From Lichenibacterium dinghuense (lineage in GTDB: Bacteria; Pseudomonadota; Alphaproteobacteria; Rhizobiales; Beijerinckiaceae), in NCBI RefSeq assembly GCF_021730615.1, contig NZ_JAJLMN010000001.1, positions 1,550,501 through 1,614,500 of the forward strand: 64,000 nt of DNA, in the 5' to 3' direction. The position numbers and the translations under genes were made by a program. Positions 7,951 to 16,821 of the stretch are shown here, one piece after another. The number at the start of each line of letters is the position of its first letter. Position 1 is the stretch's first letter. The notes under the pieces are model-generated. The model saw only the letters and a program-made list of their open reading frames with translations. It was not told the DNA's origin and did not search any database.

Positions 7951-9876
7951 ATGCGTGAAGAGCCCGTCCTCGACGTCATCGCCATCGGCCGGTCTTCCGT
8001 GGACCTCTACGGCGCGCAGATCGGCGGCCGGCTCGAGGACATGGCGAGCTTCTCGAAGGCGGTCGGCGGCTGCCCGACCAACATCGCCATCGGCACGGCG
8101 CGGCTGGGCCTCAGGAGCGGCCTCGTCACCCGCGTCGGCGACGAGCACATGGGCCGCTTCATCCGCGAGCAGCTGCTGCGCGAGGGCGTCGACGTCGCGG
8201 GCGTGCACACCGACCCCGACCGCCTGACCGCGCTGGTGATCCTCGGCGTCAAGGACCAGCACACCTTTCCGCTGATCTTCTACCGGACCGATTGCGCCGA
8301 CGGCGCGCTCGACCCCTCCGACATCGACGAAGCTTACGTCGCGAGCGCCGCCGCCGTGCTGGTGACGGGCACCCACTTCGCCGCACCCGCCGCCGCGGAA
8401 GCGCAGATGCTCGCCATCCGCCACGCCGAGGCGCACGGGCGAAAGGTGATCTTCGACGTCGACTATCGGCCGAACCTGTGGGGCCTCGCGGGCCACGGCG
8501 CCGGCGAGGCGCGCTACATCGAATCCGAGCGCGTCACCGCGCTCCTCGCGCCGGTGCTGCCGCATTGCGACGTGATCGTCGGCACCGAGGAGGAGCTGAT
8601 GATCGCCGGGGGCGCCGACGACGCCCTCGCCGCCATCCGCGCCATCCGGGCGCGCAGCCGCGCGCTGATCGTGTGCAAGCGCGGCCCCATGGGCTGCGTC
8701 GCCTTCCCGGGCGAGATCCCGGAAGCCATCGAGGACGGCGTCACGGGGCCCGGCTTCCCGGTCGAGGTGCTGAACGTGCTCGGCGCCGGCGACGCCTTCA
8801 TGTCGGGCCTCCTGCGCGGCTACCTGCGCGGCGAGCCGCTGGAGCGCGCGCTCGCCTTCGCCAACGCGGCCGGCGCCTTCGCGGTGTCGCGGCTCCTGTG
8901 CTCGGTCGAATACCCGACCTTCGCCGAGCTCCAGCACTTCATCGCGCACGGCTCGCCGACCCGCGTGCTCCGGCGCGACGCCGCGCTGAACCACCTCCAC
9001 TGGGCGACGACCCGCGACGCGCTGATCCCGGCCCACGCCAGGCCGGACACGGTCATGGCCTTCGCCATCGACCATCGCATGCAGCTCGAAGCCATGGCGG
9101 ACGAGGCCGGGGCGCCGCGCGAGCGCATCAGGGCCCTCAAGGTGCTGGCGCTCGAAGCCACGGTGAAGGTCGCGGCCGGCCGGCCCGGCTTCGGCATGCT
9201 GCTCGACGGCACGCACGGGCAGGACGCGCTGTTCCGCGCCACGGACGAGAAGCTCTGGATCGGCCGCCCGGTCGAGCGGCCGGGCTCGCGCCCGCTCGAC
9301 TTCGAGGGCACGGGCTCGCTCGGCGCGCACCTCGCCGACTGGCCGCTCGGCCACACGATCAAGTGCCTGTGCTTCACCCGGCCGGACGACCCGGCGGACC
9401 TCACCGAACGGCAGGACCGCGAGCTCATCCGCCTCCACGACGCCGCGCGCCGCGCCGGGCGCGAGCTGCTGATCGAGGTCATCGCCGGCAAGCACGGCCC
9501 GCTCGGCGACGACACGGTGGCGGCCGTAGTGCGCCGCCTCTACGGCCTCGGCATCCGGCCCGACTGGTGGAAGCTCGAAGGCCAGCCCTCCACTGCAGCC
9601 TGGGACGCGGTCGCGGCGGCGATCCGCGAGGGCGATCCCCGCTGCCGGGGCGTCATGCTGCTCGGACTCGATGCCCCGATGTCGGACCTCCGCGCCCAGT
9701 TCGAGCGCGCCGCCGGCTGCCCGGCCGTCAAGGGCTTCGCGGTCGGTCGCACCATCTTCAGCGAGCCCGCGCGGGCCTGGTTCGCGGGCCGGATGGGCGA
9801 CGCGGAGGTGCGCGACGCCATGGCGGCCCGCTTCGCCGACCTCGTCGGCGTGTGGCGGGGCGCGCGGCCGGACTGA
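7951..9876 (+). CDS. iolC: 5-dehydro-2-deoxygluconokinase fused to DUF2090 domain
   Basis: A 641-residue two-domain protein. Residues 1-330 form a PfkB-type sugar kinase: AVGGCPTNIAIG near the start and the catalytic VLNVLGAGDAFMSGLL near residue 270. This part phosphorylates 2-deoxy-5-keto-D-gluconate. Residues 340-641 are a DUF2090 domain (begins near HLHWATTRDALIPAHARP; also FAIDHRMQLE and GVMLLGLDAPMSDL), a class-I aldolase-like barrel thought to cleave the kinase product to dihydroxyacetone phosphate and malonate semialdehyde, replacing IolJ. No separate iolJ is seen in the window. The start ATG follows a 74-base stretch after the operators; the frame is open further upstream but without typical protein character. 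It leads the iolCDEB unit. Confidence 0.92.
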   Translation: MREEPVLDVIAIGRSSVDLYGAQIGGRLEDMASFSKAVGGCPTNIAIGTARLGLRSGLVTRVGDEHMGRFIREQLLREGVDVAGVHTDPDRLTALVILGVKDQHTFPLIFYRTDCADGALDPSDIDEAYVASAAAVLVTGTHFAAPAAAEAQMLAIRHAEAHGRKVIFDVDYRPNLWGLAGHGAGEARYIESERVTALLAPVLPHCDVIVGTEEELMIAGGADDALAAIRAIRARSRALIVCKRGPMGCVAFPGEIPEAIEDGVTGPGFPVEVLNVLGAGDAFMSGLLRGYLRGEPLERALAFANAAGAFAVSRLLCSVEYPTFAELQHFIAHGSPTRVLRRDAALNHLHWATTRDALIPAHARPDTVMAFAIDHRMQLEAMADEAGAPRERIRALKVLALEATVKVAAGRPGFGMLLDGTHGQDALFRATDEKLWIGRPVERPGSRPLDFEGTGSLGAHLADWPLGHTIKCLCFTRPDDPADLTERQDRELIRLHDAARRAGRELLIEVIAGKHGPLGDDTVAAVVRRLYGLGIRPDWWKLEGQPSTAAWDAVAAAIREGDPRCRGVMLLGLDAPMSDLRAQFERAAGCPAVKGFAVGRTIFSEPARAWFAGRMGDAEVRDAMAARFADLVGVWRGARPD

Positions 9877-9909
9877 CTTCCTCCATCTGATCACGGGACG
9901 GGTGACGCC

Positions 9910-11757
9910 ATGGGCACGATCCGGCTGACCGCCGCGCAGGCGATGGTGCGCTACCTCAGCGTCCAGATGACGGAGGTGGACGGCGAAACGCTGCCGCTCT
10001 TCGCCGGCTGCTGGGCCATCTTCGGCCACGGCAACGTGTCGGGCATGGGCGAAGCGCTGCACGGCATCCGCGACAGCTTCCCGACCTACCGCGCCCACAA
10101 CGAGCAGGCCATGGCGCATGCCGCCATCGCCTACGCCAAGGCGATGCGGCGGCGGCGCATGATGGCCTGCACGACCTCGATCGGCCCCGGCGCCACCAAC
10201 ATGGTGACGGCCTGCGCACTGGCCCACGTCAACCGCCTGCCCGTGCTGCTCGTGCCGGGCGACGTCTTCGCCAGCCGCCGGCCCGACCCCGTGCTGCAGC
10301 AGGTCGAGAGCTTCGGCGACGGCACCGTCTCGGCCTCGGACTGCTTCCGCCCCGTGTCGCGCTACTTCGACCGCATCGCGCGGCCCGAGCAGCTGATGCC
10401 GGCGCTGGAGCGCGCGCTCGCCGTGCTGACCGACCCGGCCGAATGCGGCCCCGTCACCCTGTCGTTCTGCCAGGACGTGCAGGCCGAGGCGCACGACTAT
10501 CCCGCGCGCTTCTTCGAGCCCCGGCTGCGCCGGGTGCGCCGGCCGCCCCCCGACACGGCCGAGCTTGAGGAGGCCGCCGCGGCCCTGCGCGCGGCGAAGC
10601 GCCCCGTCATCGTCGCGGGCGGCGGCGTGCTCTACGCCTCGGCCGAGCGCGACCTCGCGGGTTTCGCGCAACGCCGCGGCATCCCGGTCGTCGAGACGCA
10701 GGCCGGCAAGTCGTCCCTTCCCGACCACCACCCCAACGCCATGGGGGCCGTCGGGGTGACGGGCACCGGCGCCTCAAACGCGCTCGCGGCCGAGGCCGAC
10801 CTGCTGCTGGCGGTGGGCACGCGCCTCGCCGACTTCACCACCGGCTCGGCGGCGCTCGTCGGCGACCCGGCGTCCCGCATCGTCATGCTGAACGTGCAGG
10901 CGTTCGACGCCGGCAAGTTCGGCGCCCTGCCGCTCGTCGCCGACGCCAGGATCGGCCTCGCCGCGCTCGACGGCGCGCTCGGCGACCACGCGGCGCCGCG
11001 CGCCTGGACGGAGCGCATGCACGCCGAGAAGGAGCGCTGGGACGGGACCGCGGCCGCCTACACGGCGCCCGGCAACGCCGAGCGGCCCAGCGACGCGCAG
11101 GTGATCGGCGCCGTGCAGCGCGCCGGCCGCCCGTCCGACGTGGTGGTCTGCGCCGCCGGCGGCCTGCCCGGGGAACTGCACAAGCTGTGGAAGAGCGGCG
11201 ACGCGCTCGGCTACCACCTCGAATACGGCTATTCCTGCATGGGATACGAGATCGCCGGCGGCCTCGGCGTGAAGATGGCGCTCCCCGACCGCGAGGTGAT
11301 CGTGATGGTGGGCGACGGCTCCTACCTGATGCTGAACTCGGAGATCGCCACCTCGGTCATGCTGGGGCTGAAGCTCACGATCGTGCTGCTCGACAACGGC
11401 GGATACGGCTGCATCAACCGGCTCCAGGCGGAATGCGGCGGCGCGCCCTTCAACAACCTCCTGGCCGACTCGCGCCACGTGGCGCTGCCCGCCATCGACT
11501 TCGTGGCCCACGCCCGCGCGCTCGGCGCCGGCGCCCGCAAGGTGGCGAGCCTCGCCGAACTCGAAGCGGCGGTCGAGGAGGCCCGCGGCGCCCCGACCAC
11601 GCAGGTGATCCTGATCGACACCGACGCCGGACCCTCGACCGACGCGGGCGGCTTCTGGTGGGACGTGGCGGTGCCGGAAGTGTCGGCGCGCCCCGAGGTC
11701 GCGACCGCCCGCGAGGGCTACGACCGGCGCCGCGCCCACCAGCGCGCCGTCAACTGA
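9910..11757 (+). CDS. iolD: 3D-(3,5/4)-trihydroxycyclohexane-1,2-dione hydrolase
   Basis: A 615-residue thiamine-diphosphate enzyme that opens the ring of the diketo intermediate to give 5-deoxyglucuronate. The N-terminal PYR domain holds AHNEQAMAHAAIAYAKA with the catalytic Glu, the central domain includes KRPVIVAGGGVLYA, and the C-terminal PP domain has the cofactor motif MVGDGSYLMLNSE followed by LLDNGGYGCINRLQ. Length and motifs match IolD closely. The start follows iolC by 33 bases, and iolE begins 20 bases after its stop. Confidence 0.95.
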   Translation: MGTIRLTAAQAMVRYLSVQMTEVDGETLPLFAGCWAIFGHGNVSGMGEALHGIRDSFPTYRAHNEQAMAHAAIAYAKAMRRRRMMACTTSIGPGATNMVTACALAHVNRLPVLLVPGDVFASRRPDPVLQQVESFGDGTVSASDCFRPVSRYFDRIARPEQLMPALERALAVLTDPAECGPVTLSFCQDVQAEAHDYPARFFEPRLRRVRRPPPDTAELEEAAAALRAAKRPVIVAGGGVLYASAERDLAGFAQRRGIPVVETQAGKSSLPDHHPNAMGAVGVTGTGASNALAAEADLLLAVGTRLADFTTGSAALVGDPASRIVMLNVQAFDAGKFGALPLVADARIGLAALDGALGDHAAPRAWTERMHAEKERWDGTAAAYTAPGNAERPSDAQVIGAVQRAGRPSDVVVCAAGGLPGELHKLWKSGDALGYHLEYGYSCMGYEIAGGLGVKMALPDREVIVMVGDGSYLMLNSEIATSVMLGLKLTIVLLDNGGYGCINRLQAECGGAPFNNLLADSRHVALPAIDFVAHARALGAGARKVASLAELEAAVEEARGAPTTQVILIDTDAGPSTDAGGFWWDVAVPEVSARPEVATAREGYDRRRAHQRAVN

Positions 11758-11777
11758 ACCACTGAACGGAGACACAC

Positions 11778-12677
11778 ATGGCGATCCGCATCGGCGCGAA
11801 CCCGATCGGCTGGTCCAACGACGACCTGATCGAGATCGGCGGCGCGACGCCGCTCGAGACCTGCCTCGCCGAAGCGCGGGAGGCCGGCATCGTCGGCATG
11901 GAGCTCGGCAACAAGTTCCCGCGCGAGCCGGAAGCCCTGAAGGCGGCGCTGGCGCCCTACGGCATGGCCTGCATCGGCGGCTGGCACTCGATCGAGCTCC
12001 TGCGCCGCTCGGCCGCCGAGGAGTTCGAGCTCGCCAAGGCGCACCGCGACCTCCTGAAGGCCGTGGGCACGGACGTGTTCATCGTCTGCGAAACGTCGAA
12101 CACCGTGCACGGCAGCCGCGCGACGCCGCTGTCGCGCCGCCCCGTGATGGCGAGCGGCGACTGGGCGCCCTACGGCGCCAAGGTGACCGAACTCGCGGAG
12201 CGCCTCGCGGGCGAGGGGCTGAAGCTCTGCTACCATCACCACATGGGCACGATCGTGCAGACCGAGGCCGAGATCGACGCCCTCATGGAGAACACGCGGG
12301 CGCCCGCCAACCTCCTGCTCGACACCGGCCACGCCACCTGGGGCGGCGCCGACCCGGCGAAGCTCGCGGCGCGCTACCGCGAGCGCATCAGCCACGTCCA
12401 CTGCAAGGACGTGCGCCTCGACAAGGCCAAGGCCGCCGAGGCCGAGGACCTGTCCTTCCTCGACGCGATCCTGGGCCAGGGCGACGAGCTCGGCGTCTAC
12501 ACCGTGCCGGGCGACGGCGCGGTCGACTACGCGGCCGTGTTCGAGGCCCTGCGCGGCTATTCCGGCTGGGTGGTGCTGGAAGCCGAGCAGGACCCCGACA
12601 AGGCCCATCCCCTCACCTACGCCAAGCGCGGCGTCGCCCACATCCGGGCGGCCCTGCGCGAGGCGGGCCTCGACTGA
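11778..12677 (+). CDS. iolE: Myo-inosose-2 dehydratase
   Basis: A 299-residue TIM-barrel protein that removes water from 2-keto-myo-inositol. It opens MAIRIGANPIGWSNDDL, the typical IolE start, and carries metal-site phrases GIVGMELGNKFP, LCYHHHMGTIVQTEAEID, LLDTGHATWGGADP and ISHVHCKDVRLD, then GWVVLEAEQDP near the end. It lies between iolD and iolB with gaps of 20 and 15 bases, so translation is probably tightly linked. A GGAG sequence (acggagacacac) precedes the start. Confidence 0.95.
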   Translation: MAIRIGANPIGWSNDDLIEIGGATPLETCLAEAREAGIVGMELGNKFPREPEALKAALAPYGMACIGGWHSIELLRRSAAEEFELAKAHRDLLKAVGTDVFIVCETSNTVHGSRATPLSRRPVMASGDWAPYGAKVTELAERLAGEGLKLCYHHHMGTIVQTEAEIDALMENTRAPANLLLDTGHATWGGADPAKLAARYRERISHVHCKDVRLDKAKAAEAEDLSFLDAILGQGDELGVYTVPGDGAVDYAAVFEALRGYSGWVVLEAEQDPDKAHPLTYAKRGVAHIRAALREAGLD

Positions 12678-12692
12678 CGCGGGAGCAACCCC

Positions 12693-13502
12693 ATGGCCGC
12701 CTCGCCCCTCCTCGTCCGCCCCTCGGCGCCCGACGCCGACGGCCGCGTCCACGCCGTGACCCCCGAGAGCGCCGGCTGGACCTACGTCGGCTTCGAGGTC
12801 TTCGACCTCGGAGCCGGCCAGCGCCTCGCGCGCGACACGGGCGACCGGGAGGCCTGCGTCGTGGTGCTGTCCGGCACGGCCCGCGCGTCGGCGGGCGGCC
12901 ATGACTTCGGCACCATCGGCGGGCGGCGGGGCGCGTTCGAGGGGCCGGGCTGGTCGCTCTACGCGCCGGCGCGCTCGTCCTTCGCGATCGTGGCGGAGGG
13001 CCCCTGCGAGGTCGCGGTCTGCCGGGCGCCCGCCGAGGGCCGGCTGCCGGCGCGCGTGATCCCGCCGGGCGCGGTCGGGCAGGAGACGCGCGGCACGGGC
13101 ACCAACATGCGCCACGTCCGCAACATCCTGCCCGACACGGCCGAGGCCGAGAGCCTGCTCGTGGTGGAGGTGGTGACGCCGGCGGGCCACTGGTCGAGCT
13201 ATCCGCCCCACAAGCACGACCGCGACGCTCTGCCGGCCGAGAGCCTGCTGGAGGAAACCTACTACCACCGGCTCGACCCGCCGCAGGGCTACGGGGTGCA
13301 GCGCGTCTACACCGACGACCGCTCGCTCGACGAGACGGTGAGCTTCGCCGACCGCGACGTCGTGCTCGTGCCGCGCGGCTATCACCCGGTCGGCGCCCCG
13401 CACGGCTACGACCTGTTCTACCTCAACGTCATGGCGGGCCCGAAGCGCATCTGGCGCTTCCACAACGATCCCGCGCACGAATGGATGCTGCGCGAGGCGT
13501 GA
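12693..13502 (+). CDS. iolB: 5-deoxy-glucuronate isomerase
   Basis: A 269-residue bicupin that converts 5-deoxyglucuronate to 2-deoxy-5-keto-D-gluconate. Recognisable are GTNMRHVRNILPD near residue 135, the metal-binding HWSSYPPHKHD near residue 170, LLEETYYHRLDPPQGYG, and VPRGYHPVGAPHGYDLFY near residue 230. It is the last gene of the iolCDEB unit. Order C-D-E-B with the regulator upstream is common in alphaproteobacteria. Confidence 0.95.
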   Translation: MAASPLLVRPSAPDADGRVHAVTPESAGWTYVGFEVFDLGAGQRLARDTGDREACVVVLSGTARASAGGHDFGTIGGRRGAFEGPGWSLYAPARSSFAIVAEGPCEVAVCRAPAEGRLPARVIPPGAVGQETRGTGTNMRHVRNILPDTAEAESLLVVEVVTPAGHWSSYPPHKHDRDALPAESLLEETYYHRLDPPQGYGVQRVYTDDRSLDETVSFADRDVVLVPRGYHPVGAPHGYDLFYLNVMAGPKRIWRFHNDPAHEWMLREA

Positions 13503-13604
13503 GCCGGGCGAGGCCGTCCCCGCGAGCCGCGGCCGGCAGGCCCGCGGGCTTCGTGCGCGCCGTGGGATGCGCTACGGCAGGGGGTGACTTCCGCGGGACC
13601 CCCG

Positions 13605-14723
13605 ATGAGCCGACCCATCTACCAGCTTCAGATCGTCCGGGCGGTGGCCGCGACGGTCGTGGTGGTCTTCCACGCGCAGGGCGAGCTGGTGCACCGCGGC
13701 TTCGCCGACCCGTTCCCGAGCCTCACCATCGGCGCCTTCGGGGTCGACCTGTTCTTCGTCGTCTCCGGCTTCATCATGGTGGTCGCGTCCGAGCGCCTGT
13801 TCGGCCGGCCGGGAGCGGCGCTGTCCTTCATGGCGAAGCGCGTCGTGAGGGTCGCGCCGCTCTACTGGCTGTTCACCGCGGCCTTCACCGGCATCGCCAT
13901 CGGGCTCGGCCACCTCCCCGGCCACCCCCGGGCCTCCGCGACCCACATCGTCGCCTCGTTCCTGTTCCTGCCCGCGCTCCGGCCGGACGACGGCGCCTAT
14001 TTCCCGGTCTACTCGCTGGGCTGGACGCTGAACTACGAGATGTTCTTCTACCTCTGCTTCGCGTCGGTGCTGGCCCTGGCCCGCGGCCGGGCCGTCGCGG
14101 CCCTCTCGGCCGGCCTGATCGGGCTGGTCCTCGTCGGGCGCCTCGTCGCGCTCCCCTGGCCGCTGTTCTACTGGGCGGACCCGATCGTGCTCGAATTCGT
14201 GTTCGGGCTCTGGCTCGGCCTCGCCCACCGCGCGGGCTGGCGGATGCCGGTCCGCGCCGGGACGGCGCTGGCCGTCGCCGCCGTGGTGGGCGCGTGGCTC
14301 TACGTCCCGTTCATCAACTCGGCCGCCGATTGGCGCGGCCTCGCCTGGGGCCTGCCGGCCGCGACGCTCGTCGCCTGGGCGCTCGGGATCGGGGAGCCCG
14401 GCACCAGCCTGCCGGCGCGCGCCGCGACGCGGCTCGGCGACGCCTCGTTCTCGCTCTACCTAGTCCACTCCGCGCTGTTCATCGTCGTCTTCTACGCCCT
14501 GTCGAAGGTCATGACCCCGCAGCGGCTGCCGCCCGTCGCCTACATGGCCCTGCTGGTCGGAAGTTCGGTGGCGGCCGCCCTGGCGCTGTATCGCTGGCTA
14601 GAGGCCCCGATGACGCGGCGCCTCCAGGCGGCCGTCGCGCGGTCGACCGCTGCACGCCCCGCGCGCGCCGTCACGGCCACACGAGGATCACGGCCGCGAG
14701 CGGGCAGCGGCCGAACGGGTTGA
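13605..14723 (+). CDS. Acyltransferase-3 family membrane protein
   Basis: About 372 residues with some ten membrane segments and the Acyl_transf_3 hallmarks: an N-terminal VRAVAATVVVVFHAQGEL with the catalytic-type His, LFFVVSGFIMV near residue 50, then RVAPLYWLF and SLGWTLNYEMFFYL. The family O-acylates surface polysaccharides, Nod factors or peptidoglycan. A GTG seven codons upstream (13584) is an alternative start. The C-terminal 30 residues are rich in Arg, Ala and Gly. It is alone after the iol unit and no glycan-synthesis genes adjoin, so the substrate is unknown. Confidence 0.85.
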   Translation: MSRPIYQLQIVRAVAATVVVVFHAQGELVHRGFADPFPSLTIGAFGVDLFFVVSGFIMVVASERLFGRPGAALSFMAKRVVRVAPLYWLFTAAFTGIAIGLGHLPGHPRASATHIVASFLFLPALRPDDGAYFPVYSLGWTLNYEMFFYLCFASVLALARGRAVAALSAGLIGLVLVGRLVALPWPLFYWADPIVLEFVFGLWLGLAHRAGWRMPVRAGTALAVAAVVGAWLYVPFINSAADWRGLAWGLPAATLVAWALGIGEPGTSLPARAATRLGDASFSLYLVHSALFIVVFYALSKVMTPQRLPPVAYMALLVGSSVAAALALYRWLEAPMTRRLQAAVARSTAARPARAVTATRGSRPRAGSGRTG

Positions 14724-14784
14724 CCGCGCGCCCACTCCCCCCGGCGGACGGCGCCGAGCATCCCCGGGCGATCGACACCCGGGC

Positions 14785-15000
14785 TCAGGCCTTCGCCGGC
14801 CGCTCGCCCCGGCCTCGGAGCGCTCGCCCCCGGCCGGCTCCGCCCTTCGACGGCCGCGCCGCCCCGTCCTTGCCCGGACGCCGCCGCGCTGCGGCGGCCC
14901 CGAGCCGCGCGGCGAGCATGGCGGGCGTCGAAGCCGGATCCCCCGCCGGATCGAAGCGCGGCGATCCCGTCTCGACCCGGGCGAGGTCGTCCGGCGTCAC
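14785..15000 (-). CDS. Small basic hypothetical protein
   Basis: A 71-residue product starting at a GTG that overlaps the stop of the preceding gene (GTGA). The first 40 residues look like ordinary protein (MTPDDLARVETGSPRF); the tail is rich in Arg, Lys and Gly (GGAGRGRALRGRGE) and could bind nucleic acid. I recognise no family. Its reality rests on the coupled start and on being third in a row of similarly overlapping small genes. Confidence 0.4.
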   Translation of the reverse strand: MTPDDLARVETGSPRFDPAGDPASTPAMLAARLGAAAARRRPGKDGAARPSKGGAGRGRALRGRGERPAKA

Positions 15001-15248
15001 GCGGCGGCCCTTTCCGCCGCGAGCCAGCCCTCCGGCACCTGCCCGTGGATGGCCAGCACCGCCGGCCGCCCGCGCTGAACCCCCTCGTCGTCGACCTCCT
15101 GGAGGAAGACGACGATGCCGGCCCGCCAGCGCGCGAGGCGGCGGGCCGCCGCCAGGGCCTCGTCGGCGAAGCCGTAGCCCTCCGTGGGCTGCCCGACGAG
15201 GCGGGCGCCCCTGGCCTTGTAGGTCTGGACGAAATAACCGGCGGACAT
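14997..15248 (-). CDS. Small hypothetical protein
   Basis: An 83-residue product, MSAGYFVQTYKARGARLVG at the start, with an alternating mixture of charged and hydrophobic residues typical of a folded protein (DEALAAARRLARWRAG, VVFLQEVDDEG). Its ATG overlaps the stop of the upstream small gene (ATGA) and its stop overlaps the GTG start of the downstream one. Similar short proteins are common in Rhizobiales, but I cannot name a function. It is the most protein-like of the three coupled genes. Confidence 0.6.
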   Translation of the reverse strand: MSAGYFVQTYKARGARLVGQPTEGYGFADEALAAARRLARWRAGIVVFLQEVDDEGVQRGRPAVLAIHGQVPEGWLAAERAAA

Positions 15249-15463
15249 CAGGCGGCCTTCCCGAACGCGTCCCGAGGGGCGGCGACCGTGCCGTGGGCGG
15301 CGAGCATGGCCGGGTCGGCGACGAAGCCGGCCGCCCCGTCGAGGGCTTGCGGGACCACGATGCCGCCGCTGCGGCATCTCCCCCTCGCCTCGCCGGTGCG
15401 CGGCGCCCCGACCCTGTTTCGCGCCCCGAGCCTTCGGGGCAGCACGAGATGTTCCGTCGTCAT
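15248..15463 (-). CDS. Small hypothetical protein
   Basis: A 71-residue product starting MTTEHLVLPRRLGARNR, the first of three genes joined by ATGA/GTGA overlaps. A plausible promoter lies upstream (15506-15534). No family is recognised. The middle is rich in Arg and Gly while the end (VPQALDGAAGFVADPAML) looks more ordinary. The frame is open for another 88 codons upstream, but that part crosses the promoter and lacks protein character. Confidence 0.45.
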   Translation of the reverse strand: MTTEHLVLPRRLGARNRVGAPRTGEARGRCRSGGIVVPQALDGAAGFVADPAMLAAHGTVAAPRDAFGKAA

Positions 15464-15505
15464 GGTCCCGATCCGGCCTGGAGTGACGAGAACACATGAC
15501 GAACG

Positions 15506-15534
15506 AAATAAGTCTTTTTCGTGTCGTTCCACAA
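15506..15534 (-). promoter_or_regulatory. Putative promoter of the small-gene trio
   Basis: Read leftward, TTGTGG (15534-15529), 17 bases, TTATTT (15511-15506), in a locally AT-rich patch of otherwise GC-rich DNA, about 45 bases before the first small gene. Confidence 0.4.
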
Positions 15535-15884
15535 GGGATGCGCGGCGTGGCCTTGACGTCGGCCCCGGCGACGATGCGGCCGGGCCGAGCCGCGTCGTCA
15601 AAAGATTCGTCAGCCGTAAACCCTCGGCCCGGTCGCGCGTTGACGACCCGAGGTCGCAGGAGGACGGCGGGATGCAGCGGGACCACGGGGCGGAGACCAC
15701 CTCCGCCGTCCACTCCAGGCCGCCCATCGCCGGCCTGCCGACGCCGACTCACCCCGGACGGCTCCCGCCGCGGTTCAGCGCCGCACCGCGGGGCACGGCC
15801 GCCGAGGATGTGAGCGGCCACCGGGACACGCCCGCCGGCGACCTCGCCTTCCTGGCCCGCTTCGCCTTCGGACGCTATTGAGGC
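15535..15884. other. Stretch without a supported gene
   Basis: Open frames run through on both strands only because of high GC; none has a good start or family resemblance. No repeats or hairpins of note are seen. Confidence 0.5.
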
Positions 15885-16109
15885 ATGCGGCGGCGGACCG
15901 TCCGTCTCCTCGCGGCCTTCGTCCTCGCCGCTCCGGCTTCGGGCTCCCCGGCCCTGGCCGGCAGCCCCCACGAGGGCGCCCCGGCGGAACAGCGGCGCGG
16001 CGTCGCGCCCCCGCCCGTCCGGCGGGCGCCCGCGGGCCTGTTCAACTGTTCGTCCAGGGAGCAGCGGACGAAGCTCGAGCGGAAGAACTGCGGCGGCACG
16101 CGGTTCTGA
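15885..16109 (+). CDS. Small secreted hypothetical protein
   Basis: A 74-residue product with a clear signal peptide (MRRRTVRLLAAFVLAAPASG, cleavage likely after SPALA around residue 25). The mature part is Pro- and Arg-rich and ends with FNCSSREQRTKLERKNCGG, two cysteines that could form a disulfide in the periplasm. No family is recognised. Confidence 0.5.
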   Translation: MRRRTVRLLAAFVLAAPASGSPALAGSPHEGAPAEQRRGVAPPPVRRAPAGLFNCSSREQRTKLERKNCGGTRF

Positions 16110-16145
16110 GGACGGGGACGCAGCGTCACCGCCGGAGGGGTTGGC

Positions 16146-16361
16146 TCACCCGCCTCGCCTCACGATCCCCTCGGCCTCGGTCAGCGCCTGCCCGAGATAC
16201 CGCGCGAGGGCGGTGGCGCCGGCCGCCTCGGCCTCCATCAGCAGCACCGGCACGGCCGCGATCGTGGCACGCGCCGCGGGCCCGTAATCGGCCCCGGACT
16301 TCTGCCCGGTGTCGCGCCGGATCCGCGGTGCCGAGCGCTGATAAACGTTGGGTCGGCGCAT
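16146..16361 (-). CDS. Small hypothetical protein
   Basis: A 71-residue product, MRRPNVYQRSAPRIRRDTG followed by an amphipathic Ala-rich half (TIAAVPVLLMEAEAAGATAL, YLGQALTEAEGIVRRGG) that is probably helical. It has normal residue composition for a real gene but no recognised family. It lies near the tRNA among other orphans. Confidence 0.45.
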   Translation of the reverse strand: MRRPNVYQRSAPRIRRDTGQKSGADYGPAARATIAAVPVLLMEAEAAGATALARYLGQALTEAEGIVRRGG

Positions 16362-16444
16362 CGGTCAGACCGCGTTCGGGTGAGGGCTCGGCCGCCCCGG
16401 CCTCGTCAGCCTGCCCGTCCTGACTTGCCCGGACGCTTCGCACC

Positions 16445-16464
16445 CACCGACGCAGGCGTCGGTG
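16445..16464. other. Perfect hairpin
   Basis: CACCGACG/CGTCGGTG, eight pairs with a CAGG loop, between a small gene and the tRNA. No T-run follows on either strand, so a role as terminator is uncertain. Confidence 0.35.
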
Positions 16465-16653
16465 TCTGCGCGCCCGAACTGGCTATTGGAGGTCCGGACG
16501 GCGGTCAGGGGCGGATCCCAGGAAGAGAAGGGCGGGCGAGGTAGGACACCGTCGCCCTAGGCTGGACACGGGCGCGAGGCGAAGCCGGCACACGGCTTTC
16601 GGACGCTCTGCAAACCGATGAGATGTTGGGCCGCCGTGTACGGGAAAGTTTGG

Positions 16654-16728
16654 TCGGAGTGAGAGGATTCGAACCTCCGACCCCTAGTCCCCCAGACTAG
16701 TGCGCTAACCGGGCTGCGCTACACTCCG
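16654..16728 (-). tRNA. tRNA-Pro (anticodon GGG)
   Basis: The reverse strand folds into a full cloverleaf of 75 bases without encoded CCA: acceptor CGGAGTG/CACTCCG, D stem GCGC/GCGC, anticodon stem CTAGT/ACTAG with loop CTGGGGG (anticodon GGG, reading CCC), T stem GGAGG/CCTCT around TTCGAAT, discriminator A. CCC is a frequent codon in this GC-rich genome. Confidence 0.97.
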
Positions 16729-16821
16729 ACACCGCTCGGCGGTGACGCTCTCTTAGGACGTCCGCACGGCCGTGGCAAGCCCGTTCGTGAGATCGTCCGG
16801 GCAGTTCGACGGCGGCCTCGA

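Noticed and set aside
6844-10731. A 1295-codon leftward open frame across iolR, iolC and iolD
   Set aside because: It is antisense to three well-supported genes, has no motif, and crosses their control region.
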